A stretch of DNA of 64,000 bases from Hydractinia symbiolongicarpus (taxonomy: Eukaryota; Cnidaria; Hydrozoa; Anthoathecata; Hydractiniidae): contig NC_079880.1 of the NCBI RefSeq assembly GCF_029227915.1, forward strand, positions 24,118,501 to 24,182,500, read 5' to 3'. This document shows, in pieces, positions 46,457 through 59,651 of this stretch. The notes beneath the pieces are model-generated. The model was not told the origin of the DNA. It did not search any database and saw nothing but the letters and a program-made list of their open reading frames with translations. Both the position numbers and the translations under genes were made by a program. Numbering within the stretch: the first letter of the stretch is position 1; each line of letters starts with the position of its first letter.

Positions 46457-47043
46457 ATTTTTCATTGAAACAGTCGATTTTAATTAGTCTTATTAGACTA
46501 ACCACCTTCTCCAGTAGGATCTTTCATGTGTCCTGATTGGTTTTGCTAGAAAAATGGTATTTTATTATCATATTTTATTAGTATATTTTATTAGCATATT
46601 TTAAATCTTTTGTACGATAATGTACTATAATATACTATAAATAAAGCAATCTATCCATCTATCTAGCAAAAGAAAGATGTGTAGGCTTCTTAGACGCATC
46701 ATTACGTAACTAGATATTATAGCATATCAATTTTATAGTGCTTAAAATGATGATGTGAGTAGTAGCTAGTGTGAGATTATTATATTTAATAGCTGGTGAC
46801 GTTGTTAAGAGAAAAAGACCATCCTTTCAAAAAACTCAAAAATAAAACGTTTTTGTTTTTTTTAAGGATTATATTTCTTGAGAATATATATATATATATA
46901 TACATAAAAGAGAAGTTTTTTCCTATAAATTAAAGTAGGTTTCAAAATCTAGGATAGATGTAAACATAGCAATACTTAAACTGAAATAAAAATATATGTG
47001 CACCATATATTACATTATATACACAAACGGTGCGAGATTAAAT
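46457..47043. other. Gene-free stretch with an AT microsatellite
   Basis: It includes the 3' tail of the retrotransposon relic (TATTTTATTAG repeats near 46557-46603, ending in CTATCCATCTATCTA) and an alternating AT run at 46883-46902. Confidence 0.5.
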
Positions 47044-49769
47044 TTAAGCCATCTCCGTTTTAGCTTTCCTTTCCCTAAACTCCTGCTGTCTGATAACAGA
47101 TTCCATCATTTTTCCTCCCAAGTATGTGATGGTTCCGTAAAATAAAAAGCCGAAGACAATTATGCCGACAGACAATCCAATGGTGACTTCATCCATCTTT
47201 ACAATTGCAAATCCTGAGATTAACGCTGTTGTATCAGTGATGTAATTCAATGATGCTAAAGCTTGTCGATGGAAATGAGTGCCAATTACGGAGCCTAAAT
47301 ATTAAGGCAGACATGCGTTAATAAAGTGGAAAGAAGCGAGTTTTATGAACGTATATTGGTCACAATCGTGGTTGCATGGTATTGCAGCTCGTACTTAGAA
47401 ACAGGTTATTACATTATTTTACGTTTGCTGCGTAACCTTCAAATCACTTTTTGTGAACAGTTTTTTAATATTCCTTCTCAAGTTGACAAGTTAAGTCTTA
47501 AACTAATTTCTTATTACATGCTATTCTATTGTAACTTTTAAGGCAATGTGTTTTGCGCATAAATGATTTTAAACAAGAACTGCCTTTTCTTCAAAGAAAC
47601 ACTTTCAGTAAAGCTGCTTGAAAAAGGGGGAATATTTCAGAGGAGACTGGTGCAAATTCAGATAAGTGTAATTATTACTGTCTAAATAAAATGTTACCTA
47701 AAGGTGCACCGATCACAACAATTGGTATGCAGACACCAAGATACTCCCAAGTGACGGGTCGAATCTCATTTATCATCACTAATCTCCAATAGGATCCAAA
47801 CACAGTATTGATAGCCATAAGGACGACTGAAGTAGGCGTTGCAGTTTTCTCACTTACACGGAAGTACAAAGTCAGTATACTGAAACTGCAAATATCGATA
47901 CCACTGCCAGAGATGCCAGACAAAATACCTCCAGCAAAACCTAAGTGGAAATAAAGTATGATTTCGTATTGAGTCAATACATCGCTTATTTCGCCTCTTA
48001 TTCAAGTTATTTCAATTTTCTTTAAAAGAAGTAGTAAATCCTGAGGCGCAAGATTTCCTTTTGACGGATTTCAAAGTTTTGGTAAAGAGTGTTCAAATAA
48101 ATTTTACCTGTTATAAGCAAAACAATCGCTTTCCAAACATTGAATTCTGGGATGGACTTAAATGTCGTCCGTTTGTGAATACGATTCAATAAAAACAAGG
48201 CAAACGCGAATGCAAAGAACAGTGATACAAATCCCATCTTTTTGTGAGCGGGCGATAATTCCTTATCGATGAATTCATATGCAATGATACTGCCGAAAAC
48301 ACCACCAGTAGAACAGAAAACCAGAGAACGCCATTCTATGTGGACCTAAAGATTATATAGCAAATGCTTGAGTTCAATTTTACAAAATAGAAGAAATTTT
48401 TTTTCTAAACCTTATTGTGGTTATGGCGTATTTGAGAATTGAATCTTAAGAAAATAACAATACCTTCATCCAGAAGATTGTAAAAGCAGCTGCAGTCATT
48501 CCACAAGATTGAATCAAAAGTGAAAAGTCTCTCGCAACAACTGGTGCAATTTGTAATGCAAGTGTCATGATAGGAAATGCTACGGAACCACCGCCTTCAC
48601 TTGTCATGCCTAAATAAATGAATCCATAATGCGGTTTAGACAATCAACCTCCTTTAATTGAATGCAAAGGATAACCTAAATTACTATCTCTGCTTCCGCT
48701 GTTAAAAACATAATTAACCATTTGGACGCGTTACTAGCTTTATCATACCAATTTTAATTGTTGGCATAACATGCTTTTGTGTTCGTGGTTTTCATAGTAA
48801 TTAATCCAAACTTCAATTGTGACACTATTACTGAAGCTAGCATTTGAAGTAATTATAGCTTCTTTTAAATACTTTTTCGCATTCAAAACTATTTCGTAGG
48901 TTCTTTTAGATTTTTTTGTCAAGACATTTTGTTATACACACCTGCAATCATTGATCCAAAAATCATCATAATACTGATTTCATAATGCTCTTTAAATAAG
49001 TACCACGTGTTAAACTTGATGAAATACGCCCACCATAGCAGATGAAACACAAGAGCTGGGATAACCATCCCAATGACGCGACGATATTTTACCATGAATT
49101 TTTCATGCCAAGGTGCGTCGTGTCGCATGTTTGCAAGTTCATTTTTGTATTCTTCTGTTAAAGCTTGACCTAGTGTATTAAAAGCAAGTTATAATTTGTT
49201 GTCACGGTTACTTAGAATTAAAGTTCTTTTTTTGAATATTTATTTTCCTGTTGGATGAAATTCTTATTTAAAGTTATGGACAAATTTAAAACTTAATGTT
49301 TTCTTGCAATCTTAGTCAGGCACTGCGGACACTCCAATGACAGAAGAAGATTTATTAATGAGTGCCAGGATTGCTTTTTTGTACATAACATGTTATAAGC
49401 CGCATGATTAAAAAACCCTTTACTAACCGAATTAACTGCCTATTCTGCCTAAAGAGGTAGAAGAAAACAAAAAGAAACTAGAAAAACAAAAAAATATTCC
49501 TAAACCATATCATGTTCTAAAATCTATCTAGTTTCACACGAAAGAAGGGATTTATCATCATTTGATTTTTGTTGACACACTAGCCGAATCAAACACATAA
49601 TAACCTGAGTTTCGTTTTTCTTAGTGGATAACATGTAGTAAGTAAGCTAGATGAAAACAACTTCAAAACAATTACCTTCCCAAAGGTATTTTTTAATGAA
49701 CTCCATAAATGTTCTTCTCGGTTTAACTACCTTCTTAGCAGGAGCTGCATTTTCTTGTTGCTTTTCCAT
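47044..49769 (-). CDS. TauE/SafE-family membrane transporter, six exons
   Basis: Exons: 49769-49676, 49169-48942, 48609-48464, 48345-48108, 47940-47698 and 47294-47044. All introns are GT-AG and phases agree, giving 399 residues. The N-terminus is cytosolic-looking and basic. Membrane segments start at VIGMVIPALVFHLLWWAYF. GMTSEGGGSVAFPIMTLAL and GGILSGISGSGIDICSFSIL are the two repeats of the TauE/SafE fold, each a Gly/Ser-rich turn followed by a helix. YITDTTALISGFAIV and a final helix precede a charged tail. The family exports sulfite, sulfoacetate or related anions in bacteria. Animal members exist, and I recall them in cnidarians, but their substrate here is unknown. The second intron-exon pattern argues against contamination. 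Confidence 0.88.
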
Positions 49770-52700
49770 TCTTTTTGTACTTAACAAAAAAGTAACGTAT
49801 AAAATTTAGACAACACTTGCAAGCCAGCAACTACTTCAATTCTTAAACGTGGTGAGGTTCCCGTTACAGACTGATTCTCAGATCTTCTAGACTTGAATTT
49901 ATACCCTTAGGTCTATGTTTATAATTAGAATTTTTTGTCAGCATGACACAGCAACATTGCTGAAGGAAGAAATCCTTTCCCTGTTACAGTAATCGTGACT
50001 TCCTCCTCATTGCACACACAGTCTCCACCGTCAAGACGTGAAAGACAATATTGATGACTTATAATTAATTTCACTTCCCGAAATATAAACACGGTGATTT
50101 CTTCCTTCCTGTTTCTTAATTAGTTTATTTACAGGTAAACGTTTTAAAGTAACCAGTTATATTATAAGCTATTGTGATAGGGGGTGGTATCGTCAAGAAA
50201 GAGTAACCTTGTTGTAATAGAACTGGAAAGAAAGAAAGGTCAGACCTAATACATTGTTATGTACGTTTTTGCAAAATATTGCGCGTTGTGGCGAAACCAA
50301 AGCGATGGTCGATTTTATTGTTCTTATATCTCTTTGTTACCATTTTAACATCAGGCTTTGTTGTTGTTGCTTAGTTGCCACAGTTTGTTATCGAGAGGCG
50401 ACTACCTGCAATACACGAACTTTGACATAAATTGCTACATTCGTGCTTATTAAAAATGTCGAACACGACGTCTCATTTTTAACTAAACTTTTCTTCTTGT
50501 TTTCTTACCAACATGACAAACGGTAGGGTTAATTTCTTAACTCTTATTTTAAAGAAGTGCATATAAATTATGTTAGCAAGAAGTAATTTTCTTTAACTTG
50601 TATGAACTTTTGTTGCAATATCCTGTCATGATCGTGGCTAATTGCAGATGGTTTTCAAACGCAATTAAAAAGCCGCGTTCTGGCACCACTTATGTGAATT
50701 GCATTCGCCGTCGTAATTATTTTTGTTAACAACACAATTCATTAATTATACTTTTTGATTTTTTTTCTGATTCCTTGATTTTTTTTCGTAACGAAATCTT
50801 GAAATGCAGCCAGAAGAATTGAACCAACCACAAGTATCACTAGCTAAATAACTCATTGAGATTATTTCAGTGTGCGAGCGTGCTAGAGAATGTGTAACAT
50901 TTCAACGCTGTCTGCCTGGCCTAATTGTTGCAAAAGTAGCGACTTTGCAGCCTGCCGGCTTCAGCGCATTGACTGTTTACCACGTTTGTCCATATTTAAA
51001 AAATGAGAAAAAAAGCTGCCTTTGTGTCAATATTTTTGTCCAAGATTCTAGACGCTTTTTTTGCAATCTTATTTTAACACTTTTAGTTATATGGAAAAGG
51101 ATTGAGATTCCATCGTATATTTAAGCGTACATCAAAATATTCATTTTATTGAATTCTAAAAAGTAACAAGCCTGTTCGCAAAATTAAGTTCTGCAAAAGT
51201 GAGGAAAAATTTGATAAATCGTAAAAATAAGTTACGCAACTTAAGGTTAACAAATCGCAAAAATAAATTTTCCATTGAAACGTATTTATCTCTAAAGAAG
51301 TGATTTATTTCATTATTATTCTTTCATAAGATAGCACTCTTTGTAAGCATTGAAATTCTTAAAGAGCAACTTATAAACCTTTTGTTGTTATTGTTTTCTT
51401 TGGGAAATAATCAAATGTTTTTTTAATTAAAAATTAAAAGCATTAATTCTGTATTTTCTTTATGAGAACTTTTAATCACCAAAAAGTAAGTTCCAATTAT
51501 ACTTCTAACCGCAACAACTAACAGCTGAAAATTTATTTTCAAGTCTCTTCGCGGGTAAAATAATCAAATATATTCACACATTTCATTTTGTTGAAATTTA
51601 ATCCGCAGAGGAATTAATTACGTTGGATTTTATGCATTTCCGCTTGAGAAAGGCCAGGAAACCCAGCTAACATTTATTACCGACAAATATGCTTAATGAT
51701 ATACAAACAGGAAGATCCTAAATTTTCTTTTGCATCTTAGACAAGTACAATTGTGCGTATAGCAAAGTGTCCGTTAGCAAACCAAAATCGCTTGCGATGT
51801 CCGCATTTTGAAACAATTATCCTGACGGTTCGGAAAATCACAAAAGCAAGTCCTGCTGACGTCAGCAAGAATTACCACAGTTTGAGGTTTCAGATCTAAC
51901 CAAATCGCCCTTAGTCCGTTGTGAAAATTGACAATGAAATTGTTCAAATTGTGTGGGCATTTATTCTAGAACATTTTTATGGTAACACGATTACAGTCTG
52001 TAATTATTTGATCGAGCTTGTAATATTTATTTGTTTATTTTCTCTTTCACAGTTTCAATTTTAAAACATGCATTACAGAATATAATTAGATACAAAAATA
52101 ATGACCAACCTGGTTAAAATTTTCATTTTGTTATAAAAAATAAAAGCGTGTAATAGAGAAGCCCTATGCACTTATCACAAAATTAAACTTAGTTGTCATT
52201 TTTTACTCTTCTTCTTTTGCTTCGAGTTTCATTTAATGGGTTTTTCGGCAACATGTTCAAGGGGGCTTTTTTGCCACCCGGGAGATGACTTCAACAATGT
52301 TTAATCCGAAAAAAAGTACAACAAAATGGCGGCTTTCGACGAGGAAGCATATTGTAAACAAAAGAAAAATTGGCTTTATATTTACTTTATCATTTAGTAT
52401 AAATTTTGCGATATTGATGTGATAATGTACGTGTCTAAGATCTAAAACCAAGCTTTTTTTGTTACCTTTCACGACACTCGACATAGACACGTACAGGCTT
52501 TAAAATGGTACACGATACGTTTTTTAGTTCTCGTATATTTTACACCTTTTTTTTATTTACTGTACGGTTTTCTTGCTGTTGTTTCTTCAATCAATCAATC
52601 AATTAATAATTACCAAAGTCAACAAAGATTTAATTTTTTTTATTGTCACAACCTAAAAAGTTGGACCTTGGTTGGCTTTGGTATCAAAAATCAGTCCTTT

Positions 52701-52871
52701 TCACTTTAATTTAATTAATATAATTTCGCAAAAACAAAGCATGAGTTATTTTCCATATTGCATACCTACTATTTACGCACATTTAACTTTCGAAGAGTTG
52801 CTCTTTAGCTTTATTAACCAGCTTTATAATTCCTGATACACTGATAATTCTTTTGACATCGGTAACTTTGC
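49770..52871. other. Gene-free stretch
   Basis: 5' flank of the transporter gene and AT-rich DNA beyond. An ATG in good context on the plus strand (52331, MAAFDEEAYCKQKK) and another on the minus strand (about 52484, MSSVVK then a GTAACA donor) could be first exons of divergent genes, but neither can be extended. Confidence 0.35.
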
Positions 52872-52875
52872 TTAA

Positions 52876-53618
52876 CCCTATTCGGTCCGGGGGGGGGGGC
52901 GAATTCCGCCCCCCCTGACGGTTTTTTTTTTAATAACTCCTGATTGCTTTGTTATATGGCTATGATACTTACTGAGTTTAAACATTCATCTATTAGACAC
53001 CTGCATGCAAATTTTTTAAGTCCCATACCTTTCAGAGGCTTTGATATTGGCCATTACTCGAAACTACCCCTAAAAATCTCTATGACATCCTTATAATGGA
53101 GAAAACATAATAACTCCTGTTAGGATTATCCTTAGAACTTGAAACTTGCAACACAACTTTGTTTCATTAAGAAGAATCATTTTGAATAATTTGAACACGT
53201 GACTAATCCGCTTTCCCGATTTTGTCGGATTTCCCTCGAAAATCAGAAAAAAACGGATTTTCGGGCAATTTTTGGCAATTTTTTATCCGATCCATGTAAA
53301 AACCGGAAGATATGTTAAATAACTTTTATTTAGCTTTCACAAACTTCAAACAGAATGTAAAAATTCGCTCTAGAACAAAAGTAATTATATTTTAAGCAGA
53401 TAGTGGCATTTTTAACAATTTTTAAGCTTTTGATGACGTCACAGAAAATGTGCTGACGCAAACAAATTTTTTTTGGCGTCAATTTGTTCCTTTTATGACG
53501 TACTATAAGTGTGCCAAGTTTGATTCAATTTGAACAACCCTATGAAAAGTTATTGAGGGGGGGGCGAAATCCGCCCCCCCCGGTCATAGCATGTTCGAAA
53601 AAACCCGGACCGAATAGG
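52876..53618. mobile_element. piggyBac-like MITE with G/C-rich hairpins
   Basis: The inverted ends TTAACCCTATTCGGTCCGGG (52872-52891) and its exact complement (53603-53622) include the TTAA target on both sides. Ends starting CCCT and TTAA duplications are the piggyBac pattern. Just inside each end, a G run, GCGAA(T/A)TCCGC and a C run form a GC-rich hairpin. No transposase ORF, so it must have been moved in trans. Confidence 0.75.
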
Positions 53619-53622
53619 GTTA

Positions 53623-53800
53623 AATCAGATTAACTGTATTGATCTCCACCCTTTGACTCACATAAGCCAACCGATTCTATGTTTGTTTCTAAAGTGGATA
53701 AAACAAACAGAGCATCAAAAAGGCTTAATAATTATGTAGCTTTGTTCATTTAATAAATTTTCAACCGAATTTTCTAGATTTAATAAACGTTCTAAAGAAA
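53623..53800. other. Spacer between two DNA transposons
   Basis: Short AT-rich spacer, nothing recognised. Confidence 0.4.
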
Positions 53801-53954
53801 TACACCAATCCGACACTGCCGTGACCGCGTTCAATATGGAGGCCTGGGATCCATGAGGGGGTGAAAAATTCCAAAGCCGTAGGCCATTTTAACTTGAGCA
53901 AACGAAGTATAAACATCATTCACTAACAAAAACCAACAATATTTATATTTAAGA

Positions 53955-55659
53955 ATGGATTTCGATATGGTAGCAAAGATGAAAGTTGAAGAATTGAAAG
54001 TCTTTTTAAGACTTCGTAATTAAAACTTACAGGAAAGAAGGAAGAGTTAGTTGCAAGAGTGTTTGCTGTTATAGAAAATAAAGTTCAGCCTGTGAAAGGA
54101 GCTGCTGAAATCGAGCTCGAACTAAAAAATAACTATGAAAGCAAATAAAAATTCGACAGCAGAACTATTCCAGATCCATTTAAGATACCTCATGGATGGC
54201 GCGATGAAGCTGAGGGCATGGCCTTTTGGCCTTTATAATTGTACCCTGACATTTTCAGTTATTTAATGTTTTATCCCGCAGAACTGGGAAGCAAGGATTT
54301 GAGTGACTATAAAATTTGCAAAGCTTATAGTTACTATACATCTGGTTGGTTAAAGCCACTCTTATACCATGATTTGACTGGAAGGTCATATTGTATATTT
54401 AAAGGACAATGCAAGAAGTCACAGAACTTGAATGATCCACCACAATTATTGAAAAAAACCCTGTTACAATAAGAAGTTGTTATTGTACGTGTATGGCAGG
54501 TATGAGCCAAACTTGCAATCATGTAGCCGCTGCAATGTATCGAATTGAGGCAGCAGTAAGAATGGGACTTACAAACCCTGCCTGTACTAGCAAAGCTAAT
54601 GAATGGCTGCCAAATCATGCTGGGGTAGCTACCATAAAAGTGAAGGACATGAAGTTAAATCGTGACGACTTTGGTCAACGAGGAAAAAAAAAGCGGGCTC
54701 TAGTGTCAACACCAAAAAAGACTTTTGATCCACTTGTTGACTGTGACGCAAAATTGCTTCAGCTGACCGATATTGCCAATGCTGTTCAAGAAATAGCCCC
54801 TGGGAGTATTTTGTTCACGGCTGTGCCAAAACCAGAGGTGGACTTTTGTTGTGAAACTTCAGGCAAGCTAGCTGAAGAACTCAGGCTGATTCCTAGTGTA
54901 AAAGATGAGTTAGACATTTCGAATAACACAAGTGAATTCCAGGAAAAGTTATATGTGAACTTGACAAAGGAAAATATTAAGAAAATTGAAGAACTAACAC
55001 AGGGCCAAAGTACTAACGAATTATGGTTTAGCTACAGAAAAGGTGTAATCACTGCCTCAATGTGCCACGAAGTTTCCACAAAAATGGACAAAATTAGTAG
55101 AGGTGGTGGTGTCTGCGTAAATATGTGGGCATTGAACCAACGAGTATCTGGTTTAACTTTTGCTAATCCAAACATTCCAGCCTTAAAGTATGGTAGGGAT
55201 ATGGAGATTGAGGCTGTAAACTCATTTTATGAACTAATAAAAAAGAAACATCGTAATTTAAAGTTGAGTGAGTGTGGTTTGTTTTTAGAAAGATCGGTAC
55301 CAGTAATCGGTGGAAGCCCTGACCGAATAATGACATGTGATTGTTGTTTGCCAGCATGCTTGGAGGTGAAGTGCCCATTTAGTGTCAACCATATGTCACC
55401 GACCGATCCGAATGTTAGGCTACCCTACTTAGTGGTTGATAAGGACGTGGTGGTTTGAAATAAAAATCACAAATATCACACACAGTGCCAAGTGCAAATG
55501 CCAGTAACTGGGTACAAACTTTGTTATTTCGTTGTTTGGACACCTCATGGAACATTAGTCGACACTATAGTTTATGACGAACCATTGTGGAACAACTTGA
55601 AGTCTAAATTTGTTACTTATTATAATGATTTTTACTTGAAGTCAATATATTGTAAATGA
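53955..55659 (+). pseudogene. ISL2EU nuclease: SAP, SWIM and YqaJ domains
   Basis: It starts MDFDMVAKMKVEELKVFLRL, a SAP DNA-binding helix pair. Frame breaks occur near 54020, 54140, 54235 and 54470. A SWIM zinc finger follows (CYCTCMAGMSQTCNHVAAAM). From 54493 to 55458 the frame is open and covers the YqaJ nuclease: LWFSYRKGVITASMCHEV, ALKYGRDMEIEAVNSF (Glu), GGSPDRI (Asp) and CLEVKCPF (Glu-x-Lys). A single TGA at 55456-55458 is followed in frame by NKNHKYHTQCQVQMPVTG to the stop at 55659. YqaJ proteins are lambda-exonuclease-like recombinases. In this element the enzyme presumably aids repair or copying after excision, which is inference. Confidence 0.82.
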
Positions 55660-56157
55660 TGTTTCTAATAAACAACTTTTTTTGCACATTTATTTCTGTA
55701 TCTGCGTTTTTTGACCCTATGTATTATCAAATTAAATCGGGCAGCAAATGAAAAAAATTAAGGTGAAAATAAATAGAATCACTCCCGACAAACAACCCAC
55801 AAAATTCAGAGTAATCCTGACGCTTATTTATAAAGAAAATGTTACGCACGCAGACCCAATCAAATCACTAAGACAAACAAAACCGGCCAATAAAATTTCA
55901 TAAAAATGTAAACATTAGAATTGAAGCCGTATTTGTTTTTTTGTTGCAAAATTTTGTAAATAAAAACTTGAAAGCTTTTAATAAAAAACTTATCCTGGAA
56001 ATAAGTGCTAGGAAGCCCTGGAATTTAGTTTGTCTGTTAAAGTAAGGCCAAGGATCTTGTCCAAAGGGAAAACAACAACAACAAATGAATTACTTTAGCT
56101 ACAACAGCATGTATTAAAAGTGTAAAAAAGAATAAATAACTTGTACAATCATGTTTG

Positions 56158-57777
56158 TTAACGTATAAGTCTGGGCTTAAGATTACATAGCGCAGCACAT
56201 GCCTTGACAATGTCATCAGCATGCTGCATCATAGTAATAGGTAAAACAGTTTTCAAGATGAGGAAGAACTTCACACGATTAATAGCACGCTCCACATGTA
56301 TTCGTAGATTGGCAATTTCTTTAGTGTTCTTGCACTCAGTTGATGTCATCTGACTTTTAATTCTAGCACCAGGTGAAACACTCAAGCTACAAAATTTTAG
56401 CAGTAGTTCTTCTCTTATTTAAAACCCTCTATCAGTCATTACTTCGTCGTCCCGTTCTAACAATTCATAAAACCCACTATCCTTTGTTATATATCGATCG
56501 CTGGCCCGACCACCATAACAGTCAGATAAAAATGTTATGAAACCTGCAGATGATATACCAATTAAGAATTTTATTGTGTTGTGGTGCTTGTAATCGGACC
56601 ATGTAGCTGCTTGGTTTAGTAAAGATTTTGGTATTGCAATAAACACCTCAGTACAGTCAATAATTACTCTGCATTTCGAGTGTCCAGTTTTAGTAAAGGC
56701 ATCAGGTAAATTGTCTCTAGTCGCTTCTCTTGGTAGCCATACAACAAGAGCGTTGCCCAGAATTTTGCTTAAAATCTGTATCCATGTCGTGAAAGTGTTG
56801 GAACAAATAGTGGGTGAAATTCCGAAGCGGTCAGCAAGGTCTTCATTTAGTAAACCTAAACGCAACCTCATCAAAGTTAGCAAAAATTCGTCACGATGTG
56901 TAAGGATTTTGCTTGCTGGAGTAGAATAAGTACGTTTGACTTTGCTGTAGCTATTTGCACGTTTAGGGCCTCTCCAGTATCTGATCTTAGATAAGTATGG
57001 GTTCAAAAGTTGAAATACTGATTCAAACATGGCAATAGATACTATGCCAGTGTAAAAATTCATTTTTTGGTCTGTCTTTATTTTTCGCCATGTAAAAACA
57101 CTTTTTTTAGTATTGAAGACTTTCACTCTGTTGGCAGTTTTAACTTGTAATGTTAACATATTTATTTTTGATACAAGAGAATCAATAACATTTTTCTTGT
57201 AGCTACATCCCTCACATTGCTGAGTTAATGATGATGAAAAATAGGAATGTTCCGATACTGGTGAAAAGAATGATGATGATTGACATGGTAATTCATTATT
57301 AACATTATCATCAACATTAACATTATCATTAACAACATTATCAACATTATCATTAACAACTGCTTCGTCAACTTCTTCATTTAACAATTTTTTTTTCTTA
57401 CAGTTAGGTACAACACCTGAACGAAATAATTCTCTTCTTGGTCGTTTTTGTAAGAGTTCGTAACCCATGTTCAAAGTTGGATCTGGATTGGCGGCAGTGG
57501 GCACCCCATCAGCAAAATGAAACGAACACACTCTGTCACTTCCAGCAGGAGTCCATTTTGATTTATTATGTCCTTCTCGCTTGATAAGTTTAATCCAATT
57601 CTGCCTTTGCTCGTTGTTGTTCTTAATGCTCGCAAAACAATATAAATAAAATGGTCGTTCGCATCCACATAATTCCTTGATAACATTGTTGTGTATATCA
57701 CGCAATTCTTTCTTCCACTTTCGAATTTTATACTGGCTATTCGTACAACCATTAACAGGACAATTTACGCTGGGCAT
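56158..57777 (-). pseudogene. ISL2EU transposase: THAP finger and DDE_Tnp_4 domain
   Basis: From ATG 57777: MPSVNCPVNGCTNS opens a THAP C2CH finger closed by RVCSFHF. An Asn/Asp-Val repeat follows (57290-57365 in the DNA), then a helix-turn-helix (FLLTLMRLRLGLLNEDLADR). The DDE core has VIIDCTEVFI (Asp), SDCYGGRASDRYI (Asp), DDEVMTDRGF and, after one in-frame TAA (56418-56420), ARIKSQMTSTECKNTKEI and HVERAINRVKFF (Glu) to the stop at 56158. Apart from that single stop the 540-codon frame is intact. THAP fingers recognise the element ends. The gene converges with the nuclease gene. Confidence 0.87.
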
Positions 57778-57952
57778 TTTGTTTTAAAAATAACAGTTTG
57801 TTTATGGCTATATTTATTTTGTATGGATCATTTTCTTCTTTCTTTTCACTCTGTTTGCTCCTCTCTCAACTAATTTTTCACCCCTTCTTCGCGCCCAGTC
57901 TCAAGATCGCGCCGCTATACAAAATGGTAGCCCAGCATGTCGGATTGGTGTA

Positions 57953-58894
57953 TTAGGCAATCGTTTTAACTAAAAAACAGCAGCGAATTCCATAAAAAAT
58001 CTTTCCCTCGCTCAAATGGTGTGATGGTGATACAATGCTGTACAATGCGGAATTTCCCTTTATTTATTTACGTGAGTTGTCGTTTTATGATAGCTGTTCA
58101 AAACTGAGTTTAAGATTTCAAAAATTAAAATTTTAAAATGTGCATTACCGTACTTGAAATGATCGAACGTGAAATTTGCTTTTAGCAAAAATGTCTAATA
58201 GATCATTCATCTGTTAATTAATCTGACGCAATAACATGCTTTTGAGTTTCTGTACCTTTTGCATTAGTAGTTATGTATTTGGGCATGTGGAGATAACCAT
58301 GTGTACTTTTTTGTTTACTACAACTACCATATCGTACTTCGAATTATTATTAAACATATTTGCAACTAATAATTTTCACATCAAAACTTGTTTAATTTTA
58401 ATGTTGGAAAGGATTGGTAGCTGATGCATTAAATCAGAACCGTCTTCGTCTTGCTTTGATACGTTGTGATATATTTCTATATTAACTGTTGAACAACAAC
58501 AACAAATATGACCTAAAAATCTATCTAGTAATGGAGTATTTTATAAAGAAAAACATTGAAATCTCTGAGCGCAGAATGATACATTCATATCTAGGCTTTT
58601 TTTGGACCTTTTAAATCAATGAAAGAGAGTTTCTTGCTTAAGTGATGAAACTTGGTACATGTATATATCTTAATACAAACCTATTCTATGTACAAAAATA
58701 TTTAACGCAATCATAAGGATTAGAAATGACACCATGCATAGACCAATTTTGCATAATAGTATAATATCTCACACCCCATAGCCCTAAATTGTTTCCTATC
58801 AAATCCCAATAAAAGTTAGGAAATTTCAAGATACTCAGCTCCTTATCACATGGTTATTTTATGCCCCCTCCCCTGCGCAGGTATAAAGGAATTA
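57953..58894. other. Gene-free stretch
   Basis: AT-rich; nothing recognised before the duplicated receptor flank begins near 58895. Confidence 0.4.
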
Positions 58895-59651
58895 AAAATT
58901 TCACACAATCAAAAATATGTCGTCAAGTTATATATTTCACGGTTAATTAACAATGCCTTTACATTTATATTAATAAGGTTTTTTCTAAACAATATATCTA
59001 TTGTCTTTAAATGTTTTATGGTTGCTACAGAAAGTAAATTTCAACCCAGTAATTAAAACTATTCTTTTGAATAGAGATGAAAAATTCCCCACAATCCTTA
59101 TTTAAATCGTGCTTGAGTGTAGGTTTTAGGATGATATGTTTCTACCTGGTGTTTTCATAGCTGAGTCTACCACATCTTTCCAAGGATTTCTGATTAAATA
59201 TCTTTCTAACGTTTAATTTATTATTGTAAATGATCAAAGGCTTATTCACATACTTTACCTGATTGTTGAGCAGAATTTTTATAGACAATGATAATAATTT
59301 TTACATGTCTTTGATCAAATTAAAAAGTCTTACGCGTGCTATTTTGTCAATGCTAGTAATACTCTATATTTTTCATTCTTGCTCCAAATAAGGATCTGCT
59401 GTCTTTCAATTATAGATGTATTATTATTTTATTTGTACTTGTAAAAATGGAAAAAAATATGCCATTTGAAAACTATGTTGCCTTGTGCTTGTTCTATATA
59501 TGTTTTCAATCTTGATTTTCGCGTGATGCGTCAAACTCGCTCGCATGCTTTAACCAACGGAGTCTTTTTTGTTCCATCTTTTAAATCCTAGCAATGAAAC
59601 TGTTATTACGAAAAATAAGTACAGATCATGACAAAAATTCATAACAACCTG
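58895..59651. repeat. Downstream flank of receptor copy 2, paralogous to 12420-12994
   Basis: It shares diverged blocks with the first locus, for example ATCAAATTAAAAAGTCTTAC at 59318 against 12651-12671, and the block around 59460-59500. It is non-coding. Confidence 0.65.

Larger units (their letters stand above)
53803..57950. mobile_element. ISL2EU-type DNA transposon
   Basis: Perfect 15-bp inverted sequence TACACCAATCCGACA at 53801-53815 and 57938-57952, the outer TA being the likely 2-bp target duplication. It carries two convergent genes, a YqaJ-type nuclease (+) and a THAP-DDE transposase (-), the pair that defines ISL2EU elements. Length is 4148 bp. Perfect ends and few lesions suggest recent activity. 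Confidence 0.85.

Noticed and set aside
50870-51124. 84-codon plus-strand open frame
   Set aside because: Residues follow base composition, no domain, no splice or homology support.
52331-52490. Divergent gene starts MAAFDEEAYCKQKK (+) and MSSVVK (-)
   Set aside because: Good start contexts but no downstream exons could be found on either strand.
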